Shown piece by piece: positions 53,101-64,000 of a stretch of 64,000 nt of DNA. The translations under genes and the position numbers were made by a program. The stretch's first letter is position 1. Every line of letters starts with the position of its first letter. The notes under the pieces were generated by a model. That model had not been told where the DNA came from. It ran no database searches and saw nothing but the letters and a program-made list of their open reading frames with translations. The DNA is taken from NCBI GenBank assembly GCA_032622095.1, contig CP136064.1, forward strand, positions 39,666,426 through 39,730,425, written 5' to 3'. The DNA is from Siphonodentalium dalli (Eukaryota > Mollusca > Scaphopoda > Gadilida > Siphonodentaliidae).

Positions 53101-56100
53101 TAAAGCAACCATAAGTCAATTTAAATATCGAAACATTATGATATAACATCAGACACAGCCTCAGGCATTAAATTTTACCAGATTGCAGGGCATACTGTCT
53201 GTTTAACAAAGCTGCCATGACAGTTTTGCACGACAGTAACTCTAGTGGTGATGCCATCACCCCCCCCCCCCCGACTTGGGGTGGGGCTACGGTCCCAGAT
53301 AAGGCTACTGGGTGCCGGAAAAGCTTAATTGGGTCAAATGACACATTTTCCCAATGGGGGGGGGGGGCTAACACTCCTCAAAATTGTGGGAGGGGGGGCT
53401 TTAGACCCACTGACCCCCTAATGGTACCTGACATCCATGCAAAATTACCAGATTTATCACTTTCTTTACTATCTACAGGCGAATCCATGCGTTTCTTCTT
53501 TAAATCTGTCCAAAATGTGGTCATTATCATTTGAAAATAAGAAAATATGGAAATAACAACTTATCATGGTGAGACGTGAAATTTCGTAAAATTCAAATTT
53601 TTCTTATAGGAATCACGGAACTAAATGGTTTCCCATAGGCGACAGTGTTAACGTTTCGGCCAAATTCGCTGAATTGAAGCCTGCAGGCCATACCAGTGAT
53701 GTTTACCCAGCTAGATTGACACCAGTTGATCACGAAAATGCAAGAAAAATCATAGGTCATGTGTTTACTTTTTAAAATAAATCCCCAAGTGTACGACAGG
53801 GCTATCTCACAGCCAAATTTGATCTGGAAAAACCCAGATCTACAACAGCTAGTTAAATACATTTCCCGCTCACAAAAATCCGTTCCCCCATTCATTCACC
53901 AGTTTAAATTATTTAGATATTATGTACAAATCAAATAAACGCGATGTCATCCTTTAATAACGTGTCGCATGTATCAGGTGAAGGTCATTCTTCAGTTACC
54001 TTCACCTTTAGGGTTCCACGGTGTACTCGCTCCCCGACTCTAGAACACATTTAGCTCCCTGATTCCTATATATATGTATATGTGTGAATAACAGCGTTTC
54101 TTATAGTATTTTATCAAAATATAGACCTTACTGAAATCAAAAATGGATTATATCGAGCAGTAGTGGTTTATATTTCCAATATGAGGCATCCTGAAAATTA
54201 GTGTCAATTCTCAAAATTAAGCCAAAAATTTTAGCTTTTTTTTCAATTTTACTAGCTAATGCATCTTGTATATCTGAAGTATGTCCTTATATACCATAAT
54301 ATTACTAAATTGAAGAGGAAATGTTAATATACATTTTGAGAGGGTATATTGTCCAATTTTAAACCCTTTTCATGCAGAATTTGGCAATTTATAATAAATA
54401 TTTACCAAAATTAACAGAAAATAAAAACAAAAAATATTTTAATAGCAATGTAAAGCAACCATAAGTCAATTTAAATATCGAAACATTATGATATAACATC
54501 AGACACAGCCTCAGGCATTAAATTTTACCAGATTGCAGGGCATACTGTCTGTTTAACAAAGCTGCCATGACAGTTTTGCACGACAGTAACTCTAGTGGTG
54601 ATGCCATCACCCCCCCCCCCCCGACTTGGGGTGGGGCTACGGTCCCAGATAAGGCTACTGGGTGCCGGAAAAGCTTAATTGGGTCAAATGACACATTTTC
54701 CCAATGGGGGGGGGGGGCTAACACTCCTCAAAATTGTGGGAGGGGGGGCTTTAGACCCACTGACCCCCTAATGGTACCTGACATCCATGCAAAATTACCA
54801 GATTTATCACTTTCTTTACTATCTACAGGCGAATCCATGCGTTTCTTCTTTAAATCTGTCCAAAATGTGGTCATTATCATTTGAAAATAAGAAAATATGG
54901 AAATAACAACTTATCATGGTGAGACGTGAAATTTCGTAAAATTCAAATTTTTCTTATAGGAATCACGGAACTAAATGGTTTCCCATAGGCGACAGTGTTA
55001 ACGTTTCGGCCAAATTCGCTGAATTGAAGCCTGCAGGCCATACCAGTGATGTTTACCCAGCTAGATTGACACCAGTTGATCACGAAAATGCAAGAAAAAT
55101 CATAGGTCATGTGTTTACTTTTTAAAATAAATCCCCAAGTGTACGACAGGGCTATCTCACAGCCAAATTTGATCTGGAAAAACCCAGATCTACAACAGCT
55201 AGTTAAATACATTTCCCGCTCACAAAAATCCGTTCCCCCATTCATTCACCAGTTTAAATTATTTAGATATTATGTACAAATCAAATAAACGCGATGTCAT
55301 CCTTTAATAACGTGTCGCATGTATCAGGTGAAGGTCATTCTTCAGTTACCTTCACCTTTAGGGTTCCACGGTGTACTCGCTCCCCGACTCTAGAACACAT
55401 TTAGCTCCCTGATTCCTATATATATGTATATGTGTGAATAACAGCGTTTCTTATAGTATTTTATCAAAATATAGACCTTACTGAAATCAAAAATGGATTA
55501 TATCGAGCAGTAGTGGTTTATATTTCCAATATGAGGCATCCTGAAAATTAGTGTCAATTCTCAAAATTAAGCCAAAAATTTTAGCTTTTTTTTCAATTTT
55601 ACTAGCTAATGCATCTTGTATATCTGAAGTATGTCCTTATATACCATAATATTACTAAATTGAAGAGGAAATGTTAATATACATTTTGAGAGGGTATATT
55701 GTCCAATTTTAAACCCTTTTCATGCAGAATTTGGCAATTTATAATAAATATTTACCAAAATTAACAGAAAATAAAAACAAAAAATATTTTAATAGCAATG
55801 TAAAGCAACCATAAGTCAATTTAAATATCGAAACATTATGATATAACATCAGACACAGCCTCAGGCATTAAATTTTACCAGATTGCAGGGCATACTGTCT
55901 GTTTAACAAAGCTGCCATGACAGTTTTGCACGACAGTAACTCTAGTGGTGATGCCATCACCCCCCCCCCCCCGACTTGGGGTGGGGCTACGGTCCCAGAT
56001 AAGGCTACTGGGTGCCGGAAAAGCTTAATTGGGTCAAATGACACATTTTCCCAATGGGGGGGGGGGGCTAACACTCCTCAAAATTGTGGGAGGGGGGGCT

Positions 56101-57655
56101 TTAGACCCACTGACCCCCTAATGGTACCTGACATCCATGCAAAATTACCAGATTTATCACTTTCTTTACTATCTACAGGCGAATCCATGCGTTTCTTCTT
56201 TAAATCTGTCCAAAATGTGGTCATTATCATTTGAAAATAAGAAAATATGGAAATAACAACTTATCATGGTGAGACGTGAAATTTCGTAAAATTCAAATTT
56301 TTCTTATAGGAATCACGGAACTAAATGGTTTCCCATAGGCGACAGTGTTAACGTTTCGGCCAAATTCGCTGAATTGAAGCCTGCAGGCCATACCAGTGAT
56401 GTTTACCCAGCTAGATTGACACCAGTTGATCACGAAAATGCAAGAAAAATCATAGGTCATGTGTTTACTTTTTAAAATAAATCCCCAAGTGTACGACAGG
56501 GCTATCTCACAGCCAAATTTGATCTGGAAAAACCCAGATCTACAACAGCTAGTTAAATACATTTCCCGCTCACAAAAATCCGTTCCCCCATTCATTCACC
56601 AGTTTAAATTATTTAGATATTATGTACAAATCAAATAAACGCGATGTCATCCTTTAATAACGTGTCGCATGTATCAGGTGAAGGTCATTCTTCAGTTACC
56701 TTCACCTTTAGGGTTCCACGGTGTACTCGCTCCCCGACTCTAGAACACATTTAGCTCCCTGATTCCTATATATATGTATATGTGTGAATAACAGCGTTTC
56801 TTATAGTATTTTATCAAAATATAGACCTTACTGAAATCAAAAATGGATTATATCGAGCAGTAGTGGTTTATATTTCCAATATGAGGCATCCTGAAAATTA
56901 GTGTCAATTCTCAAAATTAAGCCAAAAATTTTAGCTTTTTTTTCAATTTTACTAGCTAATGCATCTTGTATATCTGAAGTATGTCCTTATATACCATAAT
57001 ATTACTAAATTGAAGAGGAAATGTTAATATACATTTTGAGAGGGTATATTGTCCAATTTTAAACCCTTTTCATGCAGAATTTGGCAATTTATAATAAATA
57101 TTTACCAAAATTAACAGAAAATAAAAACAAAAAATATTTTAATAGCAATGTAAAGCAACCATAAGTCAATTTAAATATCGAAACATTATGATATAACATC
57201 AGACACAGCCTCAGGCATTAAATTTTACCAGATTGCAGGGCATACTGTCTGTTTAACAAAGCTGCCATGACAGTTTTGCACGACAGTAACTCTAGTGGTG
57301 ATGCCATCACCCCCCCCCCCCCCGACTTGGGGTGGGGCTACGGTCCCAGATAAGGCTACTGGGTGCCGGAAAAGCTTAATTGGGTCAAATGACACATTTT
57401 CCCAATGGGGGGGGGGGGCTAACACTCCTCAAAATTGTGGGAGGGGGGGCTTTAGACCCACTGACCCCCTAATGGTACCTGACATCCATGCAAAATTACC
57501 AGATTTATCACTTTCTTTACTATCTACAGGCGAATCCATGCGTTTCTTCTTTAAATCTGTCCAAAATGTGGTCATTATCATTTGAAAATAAGAAAATATG
57601 GAAATAACAACTTATCATGGTGAGACGTGAAATTTCGTAAAATTCAAATTTTTCT

Positions 57656-58121
57656 TATAGGAATCACGGAACTAAATGGTTTCCCATAGGCGACAGTGTT
57701 AACGTTTCGGCCAAATTCGCTGAATTGAAGCCTGCAGGCCATACCAGTGATGTTTACCCAGCTAGATTGACACCAGTTGATCACGAAAATGCAAGAAAAA
57801 TCATAGGTCATGTGTTTACTTTTTAAAATAAATCCCCAAGTGTACGACAGGGCTATCTCACAGCCAAATTTGATCTGGAAAAACCCAGATCTACAACAGC
57901 TAGTTAAATACATTTCCCGCTCACAAAAATCCGTTCCCCCATTCATTCACCAGTTTAAATTATTTAGATATTATGTACAAATCAAATAAACGCGATGTCA
58001 TCCTTTAATAACGTGTCGCATGTATCAGGTGAAGGTCATTCTTCAGTTACCTTCACCTTTATGGTTCCACGGTGTACTCGCTCCCCGACTCTAGAACACA
58101 TTTAGCTCCCTGATTCCTATA
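57656..58121. repeat. Module E, last copy (466 bp)
   Basis: Twelfth E, ending in TGATTCCTATA. Beyond it the sequence leaves the array (GACGTACTATGC) instead of continuing with the spacer's TATATGTATATG. Its single visible substitution (CTTTATGG) is at about 58062. Being at the edge, it would be the copy least reached by homogenisation. Confidence 0.8.
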
Positions 58122-58712
58122 GACGTACTATGCAAGTACTGGCTAAGTGGTTTAACGCCATACGTATGGAAGATTCAGGACGCCTACCGATTTTTCGGAT
58201 CGAGAACCGATGGTATTCACGTCACAACATTAATATTTAAAACAGCGCGATTCCCCACTGAGCGTGCGTAAGCGTCATACAATGTAAGAGTAAAATCCAA
58301 CTTTTCCCAACTTGGGGTAATTGTTTTGTCCCTTCTATAAATCGACAAGATGTCTTTACTATATTTTAGAATATGGCCGATATTAACGTATAGTGTCATT
58401 GTGTTGCGAGAACGTGCATACATATATAGACTATAGACAGTGCATGGTCGGACGATATAACATGTTCCTTCCCATGACGGGGTCGTCCGAAACCATATAG
58501 CTAGTTACGTCCATGCCTATACTAGATACTCGCTAATTCCCGCAGGAAATGTGAATATACAATAGGTCGTTTATTGCATTGATTAGCGAATATTTCCGTC
58601 AATAAATAGCACTGCTGTCATCATATTATATCATAATTATATTACGCATACATCCCTCCAAATCCATAATATACCATTCCGATGTACATTTTCTAACTTG
58701 ACGGGCGAATTG
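58122..58712. other. Single-copy DNA between the E-S array and the 33-bp array
   Basis: No gene is recognised and open frames are short. It holds a stem-loop (58444-58496) and becomes AT-rich towards the 33-bp array. Confidence 0.6.
58444..58496. other. Interrupted stem-loop
   Basis: ATGGTCGGACGA (58444-58455) is complementary to TCGTCCGAAACCAT (58483-58496) except for a 2-base bulge, giving about 12 pairs around a 27-base loop. No RNA family is recognised. Confidence 0.5.
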
Positions 58713-61350
58713 ATTATAATGTCGCTGTCCCGCCTGTATCCACACATTATAATGTCGCTGTCCCGCCTGTATCAACACATTATAATGTCGCAGTCCCGCC
58801 TGTATCCACACATTATAATGACGCTGTCCCGACTTTATCCACACATTATAATGTTACTGTCCCGCCTTTATCCACACATTATAATGTCGCTGTCCCGCCT
58901 TTATCCACACATTATAATGACGCTGTCCCGACTGTATCCACACATTATAATGTTGCTGCCCCGCCTGTATCCACACATTATAATGACGCTGTCCCGCCTT
59001 TATCCACACATTATAATGACGCTGTCCCGCCTGTATCCACACATTATAATGTCGCAGTCCCGCCTGTATCCACACATTATAATGACGCTGTCCCGCCTGT
59101 ATCCACACATTATAATGACGCAGTCCCGCCTGTATCCACACATTATAATGTCGCAGTCCCGCCTGTATCCACACATTATAATGACGCTGTCCCGCCTGTA
59201 TCCACACATTATAATGTTGCTGCCCCGCCTGTATCCACACATTATAATGTCGCAGTCCCGCCTGTATCCACACATTATAATGTCGCAGCCCCGCCTGTAT
59301 CCACACATTATAATGACGCTGTCCCGCCTTTATCCACACATTATAATGACGCTGTCCCGCCTGTATCCACACATTATAATGTCGCAGTCCCGCCTGTATC
59401 CACACATTATAATGACGCTGTCCCGCCTGTATCCACACATTATAATGACGCAGTCCCGCCTGTATCCACACATTATAATGTCGCAGTCCCGCCTGTATCC
59501 ACACATTATAATGACGCTGTCCCGCCTGTATCCACACATTATAATGTTGCTGCCCCGCCTGTATCCACACATTATAATGTTGCTGTCCCGCCTTTATACA
59601 CACATTATAATGTCGCTGTCCCGCCTGTACCCACACATTATAATGCTGCTGCCCCGCCTGTACCCACACATTATAATGTCGCTGTCCCGCCTGTATCCAC
59701 ACATTATAATGTTGCTGCCCCGCCTGTATCCACACATTATAATGTTGCTGTCCCGCCTTTATCCGCACATTATAATGTCGCTGTCCCGCCTGTACCCACA
59801 CATTATAATGCTGCTGCCCGCCTGTACCCACACATTATAATGTCGCTGTCCCGCCTGTACCCACACATTATAATGTCGCTGTCCCGCCTGTACCCACACA
59901 TTATAATGTCGCTGTCCCGCCTGTACCCACACATTATAATGACGCTGTCCCGCCTGTATCCACACATTATAATGTCGCAGTTCCCGCCTTTATCCACGCA
60001 TTATAATGTCGCAGTCCCGCCTGTACCCACACATTATAATGACGCTGTCCCGCCTGTATCCACACATTATAATGTCGCAGTTCCCGCCTGTACCCACACA
60101 TTATAATGCTGCTGCCCCGCCTGTACCCACACATTATAATGTCGCTGCCCCGCCTGTACCCACACATTATAATGCTGCTGCCCCGCCTGTACCCACACAT
60201 TATAATGTCGCTGTCCCGCCTGTACCCACACATTATAATGTCGCTGTCCCGCCTGTACCCACACATTATAATGTCGCTGTCCCGCCTGTACCCACACATT
60301 ATAATGACGCTGTCCCGCCTGTATCCACACATTATAATGTCGCAGTTCCCGCCTTTATCCACGCATTATAATGTCGCAGTCCCGCCTGTACCCACACATT
60401 ATAATGCTGCTGCCCCGCCTGTACCCACACATTATAATGTCGCTGTCCCGCCTGTACCCACACATTATAATGTCGCTGTCCCGCCTGTACCCACACATTA
60501 TAATGACGCTGTCCCGCCTGTATCCACACATTATAATGTCGCAGTTCCCGCCTTTATCCACGCATTATAATGTCGCAGTCCCGCCTGTACCCACACATTA
60601 TAATGACGCTGTCCCGCCTGTATCCACACATTATAATGTCACAGTCCCGCCTTTATCCACACATTATAGTGTCGCAGTCCCGCCTGTATCCACACATTAT
60701 AGTGTCGCAGTCCCGCCTGTATCCACACATTATAATGTTGCTGTCCTGCCTGTATCCACACATTATAATGTCGCTGTCCTGCCTGTATCCACACATTATA
60801 ATGTCGCTGTCCCGCCTGTATCCACACATTATAATGTCGCTGTCCCGCCTGTATCCACACATTATAATGTTGCTGTCCTGCCTGTATCCACACATTATAA
60901 TGTCGCTCTCCCGCCTGTACCCACACATTATAATGTCGCTGTCCCGCCTGTATCCACACATTATAATGTCGCTGTCCCGCCTGTACCCACACATTATAAT
61001 GTCGCTGTCCCGCCTTTATACACGCATTATAATGTCGCTGTCCCGCCTGTATCCACATATTATAATGTTACTGTCCCGCCTGTACCCACACATTATAATG
61101 TCGCTGTCCCGCCTGTACCCACACATTATAATGTCGCTGTCCCGCCTGTACCCACACATTATAATGTCGCTGTCCCGCCTGTACCCACACATTATAATGT
61201 TGCTGTCCCGCCTTTATCCACACATTATAATGTCGCTGTCCCGCCTGTACCCACACATTATAATGTCGCTGTCCCGCCTGTACCCACACAATATAATGTC
61301 GCAGTCCCGCCTGTATCCACACATTATAATGTCGCAGTCCCGGCTGTATC
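58713..61350 (+). repeat. 33-bp minisatellite array, plus orientation (~80 units)
   Basis: The unit is CATTATAATG followed by TCGCTGTCCCGCCTGTATCC and ACA. CATTATAATG is a perfect 10-bp palindrome. Variants include GACGC, GTTGC and GCTGC for GTCGC, and TTTATCC or TGTACCC for TGTATCC. A 330-bp (10-unit) higher-order duplication is visible: GTCCCGCCTT at 58991 and 59321 with matching following variants. A 34-base unit (CAGTTCCCGCC) recurs at 59981, 60081, 60346 and 60545. The 33-base period keeps frames open on both strands; I treat them as non-coding. The array fades out in CCGGCTGTATCCTTGC near 61350. Confidence 0.95.
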
Positions 61351-61640
61351 CTTGCTTTGTGTGACCCACATTATGTGAGTAGAGGGGGATGCCCTATAGC
61401 AGAAGAGTCCACAATTAGAGGTACCATGTCTTACCCACCGGAAGCTGACATAAGCTAATGATAGGTAGAGCACTTTGCTGTATAGGCAGTTTCTGATATA
61501 GTCATAAAGAGTAGGAAAATAAAAGATAGCAGAAACCCAGAGAACACATACAAATTTCGTATTATGATTTATATTTCATAATAAGATTTAATTTAATCAT
61601 TGTATGATCAACGTTATGTGAAAAAGAAATAATAAAAAAA
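61351..61640. other. Single-copy DNA between arrays
   Basis: About 290 bases of AT-rich sequence with no gene. GTGACCCACATTATG at the left edge looks like a decayed 33-bp unit remnant. Confidence 0.5.
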
Positions 61641-62140
61641 GCGAGGTCCCCTTGTCATTTCTGTAAATTTAGTACCTATGAGGTCTCCATTTCGTTACTG
61701 TACATTTATTAACCACGAGTTTCCCAGGTCATTACTATACATTACTACCCACGAAGTCCCTATGTCATAACTTACATGTACTTACCACGAGGTCCCTGGT
61801 CGTTACTGCTCATTTACTACCCACAAGGTTCCCCGGTCACCAACGTACATTCACTTCCACGAGGTCCCCGGGTCATTAATGCAAATCCACCACCCACGAG
61901 GTCCCCGGGTCATTACTGCAAATCCACAACCCACGAGGTCCCCGGGTCATTAATGAACATACACCACCTACGAGGTGCCCAAGGTATTATTGTAAATTTA
62001 CTACACACGAGGTACCCGGGCCATTACTGCACATTTACCAACACGAGGTTCCCAGGTCACCAACGGCACACTCACCAACCACGAGGTCCCCGGGTCATTA
62101 CTTATACATTTACCAACCACGACGTCCCCAGTTCATTTCG
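61641..62140. repeat. Degenerate ~37-bp minisatellite (~13 units)
   Basis: CACGAGGTCCCCGGGTCATT recurs about every 37 bp with a variable tail (ACTGCAAATCCACAACC and similar). The central units (about 61855-61960) are nearly identical, while both ends are diverged, as expected when exchange homogenises the middle. A 157-codon open frame across it is not gene-like. Confidence 0.85.
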
Positions 62141-62506
62141 AAGTATGTGCTTCTGCTATCCAAATAAGAGATTCACCATGCCAGGCCCCAACCACCGTAA
62201 CAAAGAGGTTTTATTGTTTGTGCGATATTCGGACATTTTCCATGCATAACAGCTATTGAATTCCACACACTATCACAAAAGGTTTTTATTGTTTGTGCGA
62301 TTTTCCGTTGTTAAAGCAGCACTGATATAAATATGTAATGTAAATAGTACTCACTACTGGCAAATTTTATTATTATTATTATTATGAATGACCGACTGAA
62401 TTTGGTTTAAACATTGTTTAGTTATCCATCGAATATATAATTATGTTACATAAGACACATTGAACATGGAAATATACATAAGGAACTGTTATAATGGATA
62501 CGGTAA
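62141..62506. other. Single-copy AT-rich DNA
   Basis: No gene is seen. A short direct duplication (TTTTATTGTTTGTGCGAT at about 62209 and 62284) and a (TAT)n tract near 62368 are the only structures noted. Confidence 0.5.
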
Positions 62507-62949
62507 TACAACGCTTACAGAAACGACCGTGATACCCTTGGAGGAGGCGTATTCATAGCCACCCACGAAATCATTCTAGCAGTTGAACAGCCCGACCTGA
62601 TTACACCATGCGAGATAGAATGGACTAAGATCAAACTGACCCGCCGACGAGACCTCTTCGTTTGTGCTTTCTACATGCCACACAGGAACATGGGGGATAT
62701 AAAGAACCTAGAATACTCAATAAATAAGCTGCTGTACAAAAAACACAAGGATATTTTCATTGGAGGTGACTTTAATTGTCCTGACATCAACTGGGAGACG
62801 TTGACGGTAAACCCTGGTGCACCAGATCGACTCGTCCAACAAGCCCTCCTTGACCTAAGTACAGAAAACGGTCTCGCTCAACTACAGGAGAAACCAACAA
62901 GAGAAAACAGCGTCCTTGACCTTGAGTATTACGAACCAGCATCATTATA
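62507..62949 (+). pseudogene. LINE endonuclease fragment
   Basis: An open stretch from just after a TAA (62504-62506) reads as the middle of a LINE endonuclease of the exonuclease/endonuclease/phosphatase fold. It has RNDRDTLGGGVFIAT near its start, CAFYMPH, and the family's GGDFNCPDINWE motif (from 62762). It ends with RENSVLDL before the frame runs directly into the 33-bp array and stops. The N-terminal part and all reverse transcriptase are missing, so this is a fragment. It is on the opposite strand and about 22 kb from the LINE at 37-41 kb, so it is probably a separate insertion. The cut coincides with the start of the minus-orientation array. Confidence 0.82.
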
Positions 62950-64000
62950 ATGTGTGGGTACAGGTGGGACAGCAACATTATATAATGTGTGGGTACAGGT
63001 GGGATGGCAGCATTACAATGTGTGGGTACAGGCGGGACAGTAACATTTTAATTTGTTATTACATGTGAGGCAGCAACATTATAATGTGTGGATACATGTG
63101 GGACATCAACATTCTAATGTGTGGATACAGGCGGGACAGCAACATTATAATGTGTGGGTGCAAGTGGGACAGCGACATTATAATCAATGTATGGGTACAT
63201 GTGGGATAGCAATATTATAATGCGTGTATACAGGCGGGACAGCAACATTATAATGTGTGGGTGCAAGTGGGACAGCGACATTATAATATGTGTGTACATA
63301 AGGGACAGCGACATTATAATGTGTGTATACAGGCGGTTCAGAGACATTATAATGTGTGGGTACATGTGGGACAGCAACATTATAATGTGTGGGTATTGGT
63401 GGGACAGCAACATTATAATGTGTGGATACAGGCGGGACAGCGACATTATAATGTGTGGATACAGACGGGACTGCGACAGTATAATGTGTGGATAAAGGCG
63501 GGACTGCGACATTATAATGTGTGGATACAGGCGGGGCAGTAACATTATAATGTGTGTATACAGGCGGGACAGCGACATTATAATGTGTGGATAAAGGCGG
63601 GACAGCAACATTATAATGTGTGGATAAAGGCGGGACAGCGACATTATAATGTGTCGATAAAGGCGGGACAGCGACATTATAATGTGTGGATAAAGGCGGG
63701 ACAGCGACATTATAATGTGTGGATACAGGCGGGACAGCGACATTATAATGTGTGGGTACAGGCGGGACTGCGACATTATAATGTGTGGATAAAGGCGGGA
63801 CAGCGACATTATAATGTGTGGATAAAGGCGGGACAGCGACATTATAATGTGTGGATACAGGCGGGACTGCGACATTATAATGTGTGGATAAAGGCGGGAC
63901 TGCGACATTATAATGTGTGGATACAGGCGGGGCAGTAACATTATAATGTGTGTATACAGGCGGGACAGCGACATTATAATGTGTGGATAAAGGCGGGACA
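62943..64000 (-). repeat. 33-bp minisatellite array, minus orientation, open at the right edge
   Basis: The same 33-bp unit as 58713-61350, reverse-complemented (CATTATAATG then TGTGGATACAGGCGGGACAG). The first ~450 bp are diverged and include spacing changes; from about 63420 the units are clean and continue past the window. Together with the left array it forms a very large inverted repeat with a ~1.6-kb centre. Confidence 0.95.

Larger units (their letters stand above)
42801..58121. repeat. Tandem array of a 1350-bp unit: 12 E modules and 11 S spacers
   Basis: The module E starts with TATAGGAATCACGG at 42801, 44151, 45502, 46853, 48203, 49554, 50905, 52255, 53605, 54955, 56305 and 57656. 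The period is 1350 or 1351 bp, and the 1-base differences come from the C-run and G-run lengths in the spacer. E is 466 bp and S is 884 bp. The array begins with E and ends with E. By eye the copies are nearly identical. One visible difference is in the last E, where CTTTAGGG is CTTTATGG (about 58062). The array lies about 480 bp upstream of the lectin start. Short open frames recur in every copy, but none has a recognisable domain. Confidence 0.95.

Noticed and set aside
58698-61378. Long open frames in the 33-bp array on both strands, and their counterparts at 63.1-64.0 kb
   Set aside because: Same cause: a 33-base period without stops. The translations are low-complexity repeats in several overlapping frames.
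61776-62249. 157-codon open frame over the 37-bp minisatellite
   Set aside because: It tracks the repeat period imperfectly and shows repetitive composition without a domain.

Overview
The window is eukaryotic, almost certainly from an animal and most likely a marine invertebrate such as a mollusc. The reasons are an apparently secreted PAN/EGF/C-type-lectin protein with a strong Kozak start, LINE retrotransposon remains with a short tandem 3' tail, a DNA transposon with a 3-bp target duplication, and very large minisatellite arrays. The species assignment is inference from style only. No bacterial operon, CRISPR array, rRNA or tRNA was recognised.

Layout. (1) 1-34252: one array of a 39-bp unit, with an 18-bp-deleted 21-bp variant, running off the left edge. 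It is organised into several generations of larger duplications (1718-bp, 823-bp, 2913-bp and 429-bp levels) and contains one decayed island at about 26.7-28.1 kb. (2) 34253-37142: AT-rich, apparently non-coding DNA with a pair of dispersed ~110-bp repeats, an inverted repeat and an (AT)39 microsatellite. (3) 37143-40741: a 5'-truncated, inactivated LINE on the minus strand, interrupted by a 1322-bp PIF/Harbinger-like non-autonomous transposon (37365-38686) with 25-bp perfect terminal inverted repeats and a TAA target duplication. (4) 41592-42320, minus: the only intact gene I can support, a 242-residue PAN/EGF/C-type-lectin protein. Its start codon lies inside the first unit of a 54-bp minisatellite (42297-42661). 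That minisatellite repeats an E-box, a TATA-like motif and a decoy start codon. (5) 42801-58121: twelve copies of a 466-bp module E alternating with eleven copies of an 884-bp spacer S (period 1350-1351 bp), nearly identical. The array begins and ends exactly at E's inverted-repeat ends. (6) 58713-61350 and 62943-64000: two arrays of the same 33-bp unit in opposite orientation. They flank a degenerate 37-bp minisatellite (61641-62140) and a LINE endonuclease fragment (62507-62949).

Tandem arrays make up roughly 85% of the window. Its long open frames are mostly a consequence of repeat units that are multiples of three bases. There is no multi-gene pathway here: the biology is one lectin gene embedded between satellite blocks and transposon debris. 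The most unusual structure is the lectin's 5' region. There, tandem duplication of the start-codon segment has produced six upstream copies of a start codon, each followed by a 9-codon open frame and a TGA, and most units carry a CACGTG E-box. The array boundaries, the nested transposon and the inverted pair of 33-bp arrays are the next best targets. Unit counts and identities were judged by eye from the sequence and were not computed.
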